The notes: generated by a model not told the origin, from the letters alone. Counted from the first letter of the stretch, positions 47,401 through 60,600 are shown. The stretch: 64,000 nt of DNA from Trebouxia sp. TZW2008 (GCA_002118135.1 BDIU01000040.1:248001-312000); one strand, 5' to 3'. Translations and numbers: made by a program.

Positions 47401-50400
47401 GTCAGGGAGGCCCTGGCGGCGGCTGCCCAGCAGGGCATCTGCCCCATCGCCCTTTGCCCCTGGGAGGTATGACTCATCTTCAGGGCAAGAGGTGGACCTA
47501 CCCACATTCCAAGGGCAGCTCCAGGCTCAGCCCTCGCAGCTGCAGAGGCAGCCCTCTCAAGAGCCCCTGCACCCCAATGGCCCATCCATTAGTAGGGCTG
47601 ATGATGACATGCCTGATGCATCTCCATGGTTTAGTCAGCCAGATGCCATGAGGGAAGCTGCCCTACTGCTGAATGTGCAGCTGGCACAGGTTGACAAGCA
47701 GGTGTTGGAGCACATTGTGCCTCTTTGTGGGCATGGCACTGGCAGTGCGCCTGAGCAATCAGACAGCCATATCATTGCCCAGCAGGTCTGCCTTCTCTGA
47801 AAGTTTTTTGACAGCATGCCCAATTAAAGTCACAATGGGGAGCAGTCATGAAGCCTGTTTGCTGGGAGACTCATGCTATCGCTCATGTTGCAATGCATGC
47901 CATGAGTTAGCTGCTAGGGGGCGCTACTGCTATGCATGCGACAGCATGAAAAACTCTGTAACTTCTTGCTGATGCAGGACATCCAGTGTTCCTCTGCATT
48001 TCTTGTATAGCTCCTCTTTGACATGACTGCTTTGGTCATCAAATACTTTGTCCTTGCATTGAACTGACCTTTCTCAGAGACAACACTGCAGTCAGAATGC
48101 AGTGATCTGTTTCCAGTTGCATTGTCCTTACATCAAGAATGCCCTTACCCTGAGTGTCCTTACACAAAGGAGTTACTGTATAAGGTAGATTCTCAAACAA
48201 ATATTGCTGGTGCAGGTCAGCCATTGCGAGGACCAACTGAGGCAGCTGGAGATTGGCAGCCAGCAGCTATTGCAGGCTTCTGATGAGCAGGTGGGTATTG
48301 TAGCTCTTGGTCACATGTTTTGCTGCACAGTAATCAGAGAATCTTGGGTTTGCTCCACTTTACACGCCATTTGCTGCTTACACGCCATCCACAAAGCATC
48401 CTCATCACTTGCAAAAGCGAAGCAAACTCTATGTTGCCAAATTGCATAACCTTGTCATATTCGTGGTGGCGTTGCTGTCCTGCTGTATGGGTGAGCCAGC
48501 CACACATGCAGAGCTTGATGCAGCCTGGGCCCTTGGCATCAGTGTTAGCTTGGCACTCTTTAAACTGGCTGCTTGCCAAGAACAGTCAGCTTGCCATTAG
48601 CATCTAATGCTTCTTCTGTACCTTGTGTGTCACCAAACGTGACAAATTTTCTTCACGCAATGTGCTGGTTGCAGGTAGCAGCAATGAGGGCAGGCAGTGA
48701 TGAGGAGTGCTCACAAGGTCAGACAGGCAACCACAGCATCAGCATGCAACTGCTTTCAAGTGCTTGTGAGCTGTGTCATTTGTGCTTAGAGACTCAATGC
48801 AAACTGGGTTCTATCACAGCTGCTCAAGCTGCATCAGTGCAAAACAAAAAGCATGCCTGCTTGCATGAATAATCATAGCAAACCTGTTGTTTTTGGGGGT
48901 ACCTCTGAGAGCTGTTACTTGCCTAAGCATGCCTCATGCAGAAGGCATGTATCCACTGAGCACTGTTTCTGCGTTGCCTCTTGTGTACTGCTCAAGTCAA
49001 CAACGATGAGTTGCATCTGGTTCACTGCCCCAACTGCAAATGCTCTGTGTCACTGAATGTTTGATAGAAAGAATGACACTGGCTGCAATGCAGACACTTG
49101 TGATTGTGCCAGAGCCAGCCTAATGCAGGCATACCCTTGCATTGCAGCCATTTCATTGCGGCAGGCTCATTTGTTTATGCAAACAGCATTGGAATAATGG
49201 CCCAGACTGTATTGCAGCCTTTGCTTTTGCTGGTGCAGCAGTGCTCTCAAGCCAGGAAGTTCAATAGGATGTCTTCCTTACCTCAGAGAGTGAAGATTGT
49301 TGCTTGATGGATGCAAACAGCGTCATTGACTATATTGCAGGCGCTGCTTCTGCTGGAAGGCCTGCTTGGAAGCGCAAGGTGGTGCGTCGTATGTCAGACG
49401 CCAGCTCAAGCAAGTACTTGCTATATGACACTTTGGAGTGTGGACCGCCTTGGGGCTACCCTCACGGGGGTGCTGAGGTGCTGCTGGTAGCGAAAGCCCT
49501 AGATGACGCGCAAGCCAAGGACACCAACATTGACATCCACGCCATGTTTGATCGCACTGAGGTGAGAGCTTCAAGACAAACTCAAGCCTGATTCATTAGC
49601 ACAGCTGTAAATAAAAAGCATGGCATGCTGTTGCCTTGACGCTGCTTGTGTCATTTCAAAGCAGTTCACTTTGGCATACAGGTGGCGGTGACTGTGCTGT
49701 GGCCATGGTCTTGCTCTGTACTGGCCACAAATCAAGTTTCTGGCACACTGAATCAATCCTAGCCAATCCTGCAGTTTTGTGTGTTCATATGTTGTGGCTG
49801 GAGCATCATGAATGCAGGTGGCTGTGACTGAGCTATGGTCAGGTGTGATGCGCTTCATAGCGCCTGCTCATGCAATTGACCAAGCAAGGCTGTGCATCAC
49901 TTCGGGCGATGGCCGCCTCGCATCATGCAGTGCCTTTGTTGTTGCAAGTCACTGCAGCATTGCTGACCTGTGCAGGTGCAGGTGGGAGTGACTGCATTGA
50001 GGGCAGTACATTGTTCTGCTGCTGCCCTGGAAGCCGTGCTATTCGTGCCCTTGCAAGAGACTGCAGACATGCTGAGATTCTTCCATGCTGAGTTTCTTCC
50101 ATGCAGGTGGCTGTGACAGAGCTATATGGCCAGGAGTGGTGCATTGTCCTGCTCCCAGAGCAAGCTTCTGGGACCCTTGACAAACGCAAGACTGCAGTTT
50201 GCTGTGTTCATGTGTTATGGCATTGCAAGGAGCTGCAGCATTATGAGTGCAGGTGCCAGTGACTGAGCTATGGCCAGGAGTAATGCGCTGTATAGCGCCT
50301 GCGCATGCAATTGGCGCAGTAAGGCTGTGCCTCACTTTGGGCGATGGCCGGCCTTGCAGCAAGGCCATTACCTTTGAGTACAAGTCTGGAAGCGCCTCAA

Positions 50401-53400
50401 GGTCTTGCAATGCCAGCAGGTACAGCATCAGCCTCCATATGTCAATCAGACGTGATTGCATGACAGAGTTCAAACATGCGAGACCATTACCTTTGAGTAC
50501 TCACCTGGAAACGTCTCAAGGTCTTGCAATGCCAGCAGATACAGCATCAGCCTCAGGAGTGCTCGCTGCTTCTGTATGCACCTGGCAGGGTTGTGGGATA
50601 GCACGTGCAGGATAGCAATCACGAAGGTCTGAGCTGCCGCGGTTTGATCAGATTTGTGTAAATGATGCAGCCAGCATGTGCCAGGCACTGCACAAGATAT
50701 GGCATGCTCTGGTGAACTTATACCTGCGCCAGGTGTACAGCGGCTTTTCGCTGTGATCAAAGCAGCACAGCCTGTCATTCTTGCAATGTAGGACTGGTTG
50801 TAGCTTGGCTGCTACATGCACAAGACAAAAGCCATGATGCTGTCTAGTTGAGAGTGCTCATGCTTTTTGGGCTGTGTTTCTACTCCTTTCTGCGGCTTCT
50901 AAAATTTTGTCAGCAATTTGGGTGCCAACTGCAGGCCTGGCGTGGGCTTGTCAGACAAGGAGCTGCAGCTGCAGTTGCTGCAAGCTTTGTTGCAGAGCCA
51001 GCCTGATACAGCCAACAGCAGCAGCAATACCAGGAAACCCAACATGTCTGTGCCTACAAGCGTGACTACCCCAAAGCTGGGACCCATGCAGGGGCTGCTT
51101 CTGGGTGAAGCGCCAGCTGCTGCCCTAAATAGGAGTCAGCTCATGCAGGCGCTGTTCAGGCTTGAGCTCAACACACAGACACCTCAGGTCTGTCCGTGCT
51201 AGGCTGCCTTCTGACAGATTTACACTGAGGCAGTTGATTGCGTCTACATCTGTCTGAGTTTCACAGCCTGCCTGGCAAGCGTATTGACTGAAAGCGTTGT
51301 GGAATGCTCACGAGTGTGGGTTCATGTGTAGAAATGCTGGTGTAAAATCTTTTCCACGTCAAGTGCATGCCACCATGAGTACTGCTTCTTCTTACCTGAT
51401 GCTCTTTCAGGCCGTTTGAATGCGGCAATGCTCTGTCACTCATCACATAGTACTGCCTCGCCTACAGCAATGTGTAGAGCAGCAAATCAACTGCTGCAAG
51501 GTCGCATTTGCTGCCTGCTGTCATCACTGTTGATGCACAGGCATAGCTGTTGCAGACACCTGACTAGACTGCAGGGAATCTGAATTACATCTGAAGCAGT
51601 TCCAAAAAGAATCAACAGCATCACTGACGTTGCTTCTTGTAAAAAGTCAATATGCTTAAATAGAGACAGGCAACTTGACCCTGACAGCTGACTGTGGTAG
51701 CACAAGAGTCGTAGTTAAAATGTCATTGTGAAGTGCTCAAGCGCCCATAGTGTCCTGCATGGTGCTGCGCTGACACCGCTGTGTCATAGAAGCACAAAGT
51801 TGTTGTGCTTTTGTCTATTGCACAGGGTGTCCTACTACATGGGCCAGATCTTGGGCGGCCAGTGGGGTACACCCTGGCAGCCCTGGCCAATCAAGCACTG
51901 CTCAATACGATCATCAACTGTATCGATGTAAAGGTTTTTCTTTTGCACAGGGTCAGCTGCTGCATGGCCCAGATTCGGGGCAGCCAGTGGGGTACCCGCC
52001 AGCCGCCCAAGCCAACCCAGCCTTGCTCAACAGCATATCAGACCAGGGCCTGGCTCTCCTTCACCTGGCAGCCGGTTTGGGATATGACTGGGCATGCAAT
52101 GCACTCATCACCAATGGCGCAGATGTGCAGCTTGCGGTGAGTCCCCTGGCCTGCGTGTCAAGTGAGCTGCATCTGCATTCTAAAAGACAGATATGCTGTG
52201 TTGCATGCGTTTGTTCATGGACATGTTTGCAGGATGCTACACGCTACGTTGGCTTGGGTCATATTGTTTGGGCAAGTCAAAACATCAATCCTTCTAGGTC
52301 AAGCTGGCAAAATTTGGATACATATTCTCTTGTCTGACTTGGAATAGTTGAACATCAGGCGTCCTTCCCGTGACGCTCAGGGTAAGCCAGCCTGGCAAGA
52401 CAAAGCCAGCCTGAGACAACTGGTGATGAGGGCCATGACACAAACAAGCCATCAGACTGCAAGAGACATGCATGTATGGGAGGTGGTCACACCATGTCTG
52501 AGAATGCAATGAAAGATACAGATTATAAACTAAAAGTGCCTGCTGCAGGATGCTTGGGGTCTAACAGCCCTACACTGGGCTGCCAACAGGGGTCACGAGG
52601 CCTGTATAGTGGCCCTCATTACCAAGGGTTCAGACCCTACCTGTCTGACCCATAGCCAGACCACAGAATCTGGGACAGCTGCTGATCTAGCCAGCTCAGC
52701 AGGCCATGTGGGCATTGCAGCGTTCCTGGCGGAGGTCTTGCTGGTTCATGTGCTTGCCAAGGCACAGACAGGCAAACCGCCTTCAGATTTTGTGTCGTTA
52801 CTAGGTATATAGCGAAAGCTTGGACTTATACAGACATCTGCAAACTTGTGAGCCACCATAGCAATCACCATTTACAATGCTCAATGCGCAATGCGTGGAG
52901 TTTGAGAGTGTGAGTCACTGACTCATACAGTGCAAATTGTGGAATACGCAATGCATCGGATAATGCGCAGTGAACAAGTATCTTGCAGTATCATTCACTA
53001 GTATGGTGGTTCACTGGTTCATTGCTTTACAAACCAGTCGGCTACATGTGAATTGCGAGACATGGCAGACCAGGCGCACCTGTTGAGAGCACATGCAGTT
53101 GTGTGAATCTGGAAGTTTGAGACATTTGGACTGGGGGTCTGTTTTCAATGCGCTTGCTCAGGTGTGCACAATGTTGCATTCTGGCACTGTGATTTACAGG
53201 TCTGCACAGTCTTTGCAGATTTCTGCTGGTCTTACCAAATGCATGACCTGTAAAGTCAGATAGCATCATTGTTGGTCATCAGTATTGACTGTCATGGAAA
53301 GTTGCAACCTGTTCATGCAGCCTTGGTGTCACATGCCTGCTGCCTTGTAAGCACAGTCTGATCCAGCAGGCAACTTGGCAGACAACTATGTACAAAGACC

Positions 53401-55506
53401 ATTCCACCTTCCATGTTCAGTATCAATGGCTTAGCTTAGTACAGGACTGAATGTGGCAGAGACAGTTGATTGCTCTAGTACATGCCTAGCTGGCCCTGCT
53501 GAGCCCTGCTAGCATGCGTTTTCATATGCATTGAATGAATGAACAATCTAGCCTTACATTGATCTGTGGTTGCTGCAGATTGGCAACAAGCTCAAAACAA
53601 CTCAGTGTCAGCTGCGCACACAGAGCCCACTCTGCAGCGCAAACGGTATCGAATAGACCCTACTCACGCTGATGAGCGCCTCCTCTCCTCCCCCCTAGCT
53701 ACCCACCATGACCCTCCACCCCCCGCATCTCAGCTCATCTCTTCTGCTCGTGAGGCCTCAGCACCTAGCATCAGCATTGTTGTCAGAAGACCTACAGCTC
53801 AGCCGCCACAAGGTGAAGCCCTAGGCCCTCATGAGGATAGTCACCACAGCTCCAGTCACTTCAGCAGAGGCAGCTTTCAGCATAGCCCCATGGGGAGGGC
53901 AGTTGAGGAGCCGACGGCCACAGCTGTGGTGGCTGCCGCGAAACAAGCGGTGGTTATGCTGGAGCAGCAGTGGCCAGCGCAGGCGCAGCCTGGCAGTACA
54001 GACAAGAGACAAGAGCAGAGGTAGACTTCTTGCTGCAGGATTGTCTGCATGATGGCTGTCATTCATTAGTGTATTGTCAGTAGCAGCCTTTGGCTGTTGC
54101 AAGCGAGAATCTTCCTTGTACTATTGCATGACAGGGTTCATTGCACCAAGGCTTTTTGGAAACACCTTCCTCTGATGTCACATACAGCAGCATCATGATG
54201 TTTGCACGAACATGGGAGCCAAAGCTGCACGCTTGACGATGATGCGATGCAGCAAATTTTGGTTGACTACCTTGTGACGCCCATCACAACCCATTCTGCA
54301 AAAGCTGTACATGCAGCTAGCATTGCATGGGCAAATGGACTATCACCACCATAATAATACCACTGCATCCTCAGTCATCATCCTTGGTCAGCATGATCTT
54401 ATGTGTGCAGCAGTGAGGGCGCATTCCGGCGGCTGGCAGATTCCAGCAAGATGTGGAGCACTCTGCAGAAGATTGCTGAGGCTGAACTGGCTGACAGCAC
54501 CAATCAGGCAGCTGACTCCATAACTTTACGTTTCCTGAGCCTTGCGCCTCGAATTGCTCAACTCAACGAAGCTGTACGTCATGGCCTCATGAGCAGTGGG
54601 CATGACGCCACAGCTGCAGCAGAAGCTGACACAGCAGCAGAGGCGGCAGGTGGGCAGGCAGGGGATGAGATTGTGGCAGATGGGTCTCCGTCTGAGGCCC
54701 CTACAATCGGTCTGGGCAGGTGAGTGTAGTGTTCTGTCATATTTGTACATGAAGGTACTGTTCGAGTGTGTTTATGGGCAGTCACAATTTCAAATTGCTT
54801 TGCTGTGAAAGGATGAAAAGCCTGTCCTGCCAGGTTGTTCTGGTTAAAGTTTTGACTTTGCTTTACGTTTGCTGCAATGATCGGCTTGACAACAGAATCT
54901 GGCATGCTCCACACAGAAGGGTCTAATCTGTCGTGTTGACACTCGCCATGCCTTGACAAATCTGTCTTGAACCAACAGAACGCCACATCAATCTCCTTTT
55001 ATCACACACAATGAAGACATCGAGCTCCAGCTTTTCTGCTGGCGCATTATTTGCAAGCATGTTGCTCACTGCCATGCAGGTACCAACAAGCTGCCAAGCA
55101 GAAGTCAGTCAAGTTTGCAGAAGATGGAAGTCCCTCAAAGGCTGCAGCTTTCGGTCCAGCACATCTAAAGCTGGTGAGAGTCTTCATATGTCACCATCTT
55201 TTGTCTGTTTCACCTTCCGTCAGCTCGTTGGTCAGAGGCAGCCCGTTTGGGCAACATTGCATTTTCTGTCATCATAGGCTGTCCTGTTGCACTCAAAGAG
55301 CCTTGAGCTGCCTCACCATACATTCTGGCCCTGTCTGTCCTCAGAAAGGCTCGTTGCATGTTATGATGCAGGCTGTACAGCACATTGAAGCAATGGTGGG
55401 AAATGCAGAAGCATGTGCCCAATATGATCGGCTGGTCAAAGCTGTGAAGGGCAGCAGCCTGCGTAACACCAGCCGCCGTGTCATGCCTGCGCTACACAGC
55501 TACTAG
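44499..55506 (+). CDS. CAMTA: Calmodulin-binding transcription activator (CAMTA)
   Basis: Sixteen exons, all in phase, about 1530 residues: 44499-44691, 44803-44918, 45022-45084, 45362-45883, 46295-47785, 48216-48290, 48675-48717, 49341-49561, 50253-50419, 50935-51187, 51951-52136, 52549-52804, 53579-54020, 54411-54719, 55080-55173, 55345-55506. Exons 1-4 encode the CG-1 DNA-binding domain (REPPCQPPGGSLFLFDRKAV, FFRKDNHNWRKKADGKTV, MLNCYYAHADRSDGLQ, RRCYWLLESEDDIVLVHYLN). Exon 5 is a long Gln/Ser/Pro-rich linker. Exons 8-9 form the IPT/TIG domain (PPWGYPHGGAEVLLVA, GVMRCIAPAHAIGAVRLCL). Exons 11-12 hold ankyrin repeats (GLALLHLAAGLGYDWACNAL, GLTALHWAANRGHEACIVAL). The last exon has AVQHIEAMVGNAEACAQYDR, like the plant CAMTA C-terminus. 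No canonical IQ motif is evident, so calmodulin binding is uncertain. Exon 2 uses a GC donor (44919). Confidence 0.95.
45236..45300 (+). repeat. Decayed copy of acceptor plus start of CAMTA exon 4
   Basis: The segment gctgcagaggcg followed by a diverged tail repeats the acceptor and first bases of exon 45362-45883, upstream of it. Confidence 0.5.
48048..48184. repeat. Dispersed repeat family R, copy 3
   Basis: It lies in a CAMTA intron, just upstream of exon 6, in the same orientation as the copies at 19189 and 41438. Confidence 0.8.
49680..50200 (+). repeat. Four copies of acceptor plus 5' part of CAMTA exon 9
   Basis: Copies begin near 49680, 49816, 49976 and 50106 and repeat the start of exon 50253-50419 (VTELWPGVMRCIAPAHAI region). 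The 49816 copy is long, about 120 bp. All lie upstream of the intact exon. Confidence 0.9.
50483..50540 (+). repeat. Copy of the 3' end of CAMTA exon 9
   Basis: It repeats the end of the exon (attacctttgagtac and caaggtcttgcaatgccagc). The donor GT is changed to AT, so this copy cannot be used as a normal donor. Confidence 0.9.
51826..51931 (+). repeat. Copy of 5' part of CAMTA exon 11, possibly an alternative exon
   Basis: It reads GVLLHGPDLGRPVGYTLAAL against GQLLHGPDSGQPVGYPPAAQ in the intact exon. It is 105 bp, open and in phase on both sides, and is followed by a weak donor (gttttt). Confidence 0.8.
52345..52425. repeat. Dispersed repeat family S, copy 2
   Basis: It resembles 36190-36255 and lies in the CAMTA intron between exons 11 and 12. 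Confidence 0.6.
52805..53578. other. Large CAMTA intron between exons 12 and 13
   Basis: No exon copy or gene is apparent. It contains loosely repeated caatgcgcaatgcg-type words near 52880-52970. Confidence 0.6.
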
Positions 55507-56300
55507 CCCTTGGCATAGTCTACACAGCTGCTAGGCCTTGCCATGGTCTACATAGCTGTTGGACCTTGGCACAGGCAAAGTCTGAGGAGCGGGACATGTA
55601 CCACAAGTTATAATGCTCCCTTGATGCCACCTAGTCATGCCTACGCTACACAGCTACTGGGCCCTGCCATCGTGTACACAGCTAGTGGACCTTGGCGCAG
55701 GCCAAGTCTGCGGAGCAGGACAAACAGCCCAGTGACGCTGCCTGTTGGGTGCTGCCAAATCGTGCCTATGCCACTCAGCTAGTAGACAGTCAGCATGGAC
55801 AGAGACTGTGAAGTAGCATATACAGCCCAAGTGATGATGCTCTCTCGGCGCCGCTGAGTCGTGCCTGCGCTACAGAGCTATTGGGCCTTGGCATTGAGCC
55901 AAGCCTGTGAAGTGTTGTACACAGCCACACAGCCAGACGCTGCTTGTTTGGTGCTGCCAAATCATGCCTACGCCACACAGCTAGTAGACTGTCAGCATGG
56001 ACAAAGCCTGTGAAGTGGCATGCACAGCCTAAGTGGTGAAGGCTTTGATGCTGCTGAGTCATGCCTGCGCTACACAGCTTGTGGACCTTAACATGGGGCC
56101 AATGGGACATAGATCACTAGTCATGGTGCTCTCTTGGTGCCACTGAGTCATGCCTGCGCTACACAGCTACTAGACGCTTTGCATAGTGCACAGCCTGTAG
56201 AACGCAAGTGGGACATAGCCAAAGATGATCCTTCATTGGTGCTGCCAAGTCATGCCTGTCTCACATAGCTACAGTACTAGCTTCTATAGCCGCTTGGCAT
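55507..56300 (+). repeat. Seven or more tandem copies of the CAMTA terminal exon end
   Basis: The sequence around the CAMTA stop (gtcatgcctgcgctacacag followed by ctactag) recurs near 55634, 55758, 55860, 55962, 56056, 56144 and 56240. The period is about 90-125 bp. All copies lie downstream of the stop, in the presumed 3'UTR or intergenic DNA. Confidence 0.92.
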
Positions 56301-57125
56301 GGAGCAAGCCCTGGGAAAGGCCATGAACAAGCTTGACGGAGGCATGTGTCTGGTGTGAGCTCTGTGTATATGCAACAGACAATCGGCAACATTGGTCAGG
56401 ACGCTGTCATGATGTCTGGGTACCTGCGACAAAGTCTGGCATCATGGGACTTGGGTGGATAGACCGCTGGTCCGCATGTCATTCATGCTGCAGAGCTGAG
56501 GATCACATGCTGAATCATGATGCCCATGTGCTTGTTACTTGCTTGAATGTGACATCGGCAGTGTATGCACGTGTGTACAAAAGGAAGAAGAAGTGTTAGG
56601 ATGATTTGTTTTTGGCTGGAATTTCGGAGCTGTATAGCATGCCATGGTGGTGTGCCTACATACACCTCATGTGCTGACTCGTGCAGTCCTGAGACGAGTT
56701 TGTTAGTGGCAACACAGCTTGCCAGAAGACATATCCAACATTCTTTATGCTGTGAGAATTTGTGTTGCTCTGCTTTGATATAATGCTTGTTGTGCTGTCA
56801 CTGCAGTTGTGCACTTGATTTTCAGCTGCTGTATGCCTTGAAATACTGCCCATCACTGAACACTTTGCATTGTGTGCAATAGATAGGGCTTTGCGCATGT
56901 ACATGTAGGGCTTGTCAAGTTAGATCTTGCAGAAGCTGTGGCCAAAAGTCCACAGTGAACACTTATGATGGCGTTTGCAGCAAGCACGACTTGACCTCAA
57001 TTTGAAATGCATATATGTGCATGTGCAGTGTTCATTGCTGGTACATGCTGTTGAACAGGTCCTCGTATGCATAGTGCTTGTAATTGATGACACAGCTGCT
57101 TTATGGCTCTGAGTGTGGGCTGGTC
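56301..57125. other. Region between CAMTA 3' repeats and the gene H start area
   Basis: No gene is supported here. The open frames are short and motif-free. Confidence 0.55.
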
Positions 57126-57465
57126 TCATGCTGTGAGGGTGACAGCCTTGAATCGATCAGCTGAATCAGTCTTGCAGCCAAACCGCTCTCCTGCTTCTTC
57201 GGGTGCTGTGACATAAGGATTTAGTCGATCTTCAAATTGTACAAGCTTCCCTTTTAGCTCCGCTGTTGACCGCAGTGCATCAGACTTGGAAAGGCTGAAC
57301 CTCTGCAACGCAACACTGCAGAGACGTCAATGCCTGCCCAGTCAAAGCGCAATCACACAAGCCAAGAAAGTGCGCTTCCTGGTGTAAGTCTGCATCAGCC
57401 GTTCAATATTTTCAACACCTCAGCCTTGTCTGGCAGCAAAAGTTTCTGCGTGTTCATGGCGAAAA
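57126..57465 (-). CDS. Possible short protein, two exons
   Basis: A 58-residue open end (57303-57126) rich in Lys, Glu and Asp starts after a good acceptor and reads RFSLSKSDALRSTAELKGKL. An upstream piece MNTQKLLLPDKAE near 57455 ends at a GTGTTG donor in the same phase, giving about 71 residues. No family is recognised. It would lie antisense to possible 5' sequence of gene H, so at most one of the two readings is right. Confidence 0.22.
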
Positions 57466-57699
57466 ACCCCCTCGCGTTGTCCAATGCCCCTCAGATCATG
57501 TCTGTCAAGTGCTCGCCGATGTAGTGTGGTGGTTGCTTCGCAGCCCATCCTGCAGCAGGCACAACTGGCGTATTGACGGCTTCTTGCGTCGCTCAACAAG
57601 CACTCTGTCAATTGAAGTATTACATGAGACATGTCTGTCACAAGCAATGATCGCCTCCCACCACTACACCTGTGATCAGTCCAACCCATGGCCACACTA

Positions 57700-60600
57700 G
57701 CTCAAGTGCCAGACATATTCCTGTTCAGTCAGCTCAAACTGCTAGAAGAAGTCAGCAAGCCATTATGGATCTACAGGTGATGTACCATCTGAAGCGCAGC
57801 TCTCAATATCCTGCTGCCTTGCAAGGGGCTTGTTGACACAAATCAGGCTTCTGGCACAGTTGTTCATCAAGGCGAAACATATGGGCAAACCGAGCAGCGC
57901 TGCAGCTGTTCGGCAAAAACATTCAGCAATTCATTGCCTTGGACTATACCAGTCCTACAGCAGGCACTGTGTCCAAAGAAGACTTTGCTGCCTTCAACGC
58001 TTTGAACACCCTTGTGCATGACGAGGTAGAGGTGAGCATTCTGCCATGAAACCCAAGCTGTACTTCCTCAAAACTACCCTTCAGCAAGCAATACTGTCTG
58101 TAAGCATGTACATCAGCAGCAGCAACAGCAGCAGAGAAAGCTGCAACTTCCTTGTTTGTTGTGTCCGCTTCTTACAATGCTCCCCCCTGAAAACACTATG
58201 CATGTTCAAGCATGTACACATGTACAACTTTGACTATCCTGCCCTCATTGTGTCACGCCCTGCATGGTCTCATGATGCAGGCAGGATGAAGACTTGCCAT
58301 GCTGCATTGTTGCTTTGCTCCTGTGCTTGAGCTGCGTCTGTGCCATCACCAAGCAATAACAGCTTTTTCAAGGTTTTGTGTGTGCTTTCTGATGCATTGT
58401 AAGATGAAGACAAGTCGCAGCAAACCTAGATCAAGACAAGGTGCAGCAAACAAAGCACTCAATGAAGCACTGTGTGAATGCGCTGTGTTAAGTGCGTGTG
58501 TGTGTGTAAACAGGTGGGACATCGAGAGCAGGTGCTTGAGGGATCTGGTTGGAAGATGCTTCCTGGCCTGTTTCCTTCTGGCAAGCCCCTAGAGCTGGAT
58601 GTCAGCTACAAGGTGATCAAGTTGTTCTGATCTCCCTGAGCCACACCTGTTCCCACTGCGCAACTTGCATTGAGCAGACGCAAACGCATTGACGCCTGTT
58701 TGCCACTGGCAAGCCCCTATAGCTGGGACGTCAGCTACAAGGTGATCAAGTTGTCCTGATGTCCTTGAGCAATACCTGTCTCCACTGCGCAACTTGCATT
58801 GAGCAGATGCAGACATGTTGAGGCCCGATGCTCAGTGAAGGATGGCGCACGCAGACCTTGCTCTGGTTGTGCGTGCTGGCCTTGGTGCCTCGTGTGCTGC
58901 ACATGAAAGTGTGATTTGCTTGAGCAGCGCAGATATTGGCGCATGTCGTGCCTGGTGAAGGCATGGCTTCTAGGCTCCTGCTAAGAGTCTAAGCACTGCT
59001 GCAAACACTCAGCTCATGGCACCTCCAAGCAATGCTAGCTTCTTACAAGGCTTTTTCATGCTTTCTGATGCATGTATGAACAGTTTCTTGAAGTGCAATA
59101 CTTTTGTTGCAGGCTATCAGTCTAATGTCAGCTCATGGGGGCACTGTGGAGTGTCATTGCCTCATGCAAGTCATCAGAGGGGCTGAATCAGTTGCCCTGC
59201 CCTATGGTGATGACATTCACAACGTACTGCGGCAGTACAGGGCTCAATGCAGCACCACTAGCAAGCCTGGCCCTGAAACACCTGGGACTGACAGTGAGTG
59301 TTTCAACTGCAACACTGTCCCTCTAGAAGCTGTTGATGCAGCAGAAAAAGCTGACATGAACCGGTGCACACGTTGGATTGCTGCATGTGTGGACCAAGCT
59401 CTGAGTTATGCAACAGCATTGCAGCATCGCCGTTTATGCTGCAGCTTAGGGGTCTAGTCCCCAATCAAGTGAATATTCTCGTACAGCCTTACTGCATTGG
59501 CGTGGTGCATGTAGACAAGTGTACGCCAGAAGCACCCCTTCATTGGGTGGAATGCTCAGATGTTCACAGTATAAGAGAAGTGCCAAAGGGCATGCAGCTG
59601 AGAGCGTGACAGAGACTTTTTTTTAGGTCTAAGACTAGCACTCAAAGTGTTATCATGAAATGCAGGTGAGACGCCTGTGCGGCGGATGCTGGGAGTGCTG
59701 CAGGCCATCATGAATGGACAGCAGCCAGACATGAGGGCTGTGCACCGCTTGCATGAGCTCATTGTCTCAGGAGACCTGAACGGCGATGTAAATTCCTTCT
59801 GCCTGTCCCAGAAACTGCTTGGTGTAGACTGCATCTTGAACTCGTATTGTGCATGTAGCTTCGTTGTTTTCTTGGCATATGGCGTAGCTAGGTGCATCCA
59901 GCTCAAGACTGCTGTATGTGTCTTGTAGCACATTTACATGCATGGGTGCAGTGCTGCTGCTTGCCACCTGCTGGAACACATACTACAGTATTGCTGTGTT
60001 TGTAACAAGACCCCTGACTGTCTTGCTGATATTGCAGCGAAGTATACAAGAGATCATCACCCAGGACAATGACCTGGACAGCGATGTGGGCATGAACTTG
60101 ATACAGCTCCTTGGAGGGTCCAACGATTTCTATGGCACTAAGCGGCGCAGGTCTAGCTGCACTTCTGCCACCAGCGATGATAGCATTCTCAGTGGCAGGT
60201 ACGAAAGAAAGAGACAAGCAGAAGCAGTCATTGCATGAGACATGTCTTTGTGTTGTGGCTGAAGCTCTGCTGACCATGTCAACAGTGTCTGTCTGGTATA
60301 CAGTCGTTGCTATCAGGTCAGGTGTGTATCTGTGCGCAAGCATGCATGGCATTTTTAATGACAGACAATTACGGCGCTGTATAGTTTGGGTTGTCAATCT
60401 TTGTCTAACAGAACAGCGTTTCCGGGTATACACACAGTGCTGCATTGTCAGGAAGAGCATGCAGATGTTATGCTGGTTGCCCTGCAGCCATGTTGCTGAA
60501 GCTTCTGCTGTGTGCTGTGCAGGTTGAAGGATGCACTGAGCTATGTGGACAGTCCTATCAGGTGTGACAGGCTCTCAAGCTTGCATGGCTGCACATTCAA

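Noticed and set aside
57330..57700. ATG at 57330 as the certain first exon of the phosphodiesterase
   Set aside because: A gtaagt donor and good acceptor exist, but the following open frame ends in a stop at about 57700 and does not connect in phase to the exon ending at 57776.
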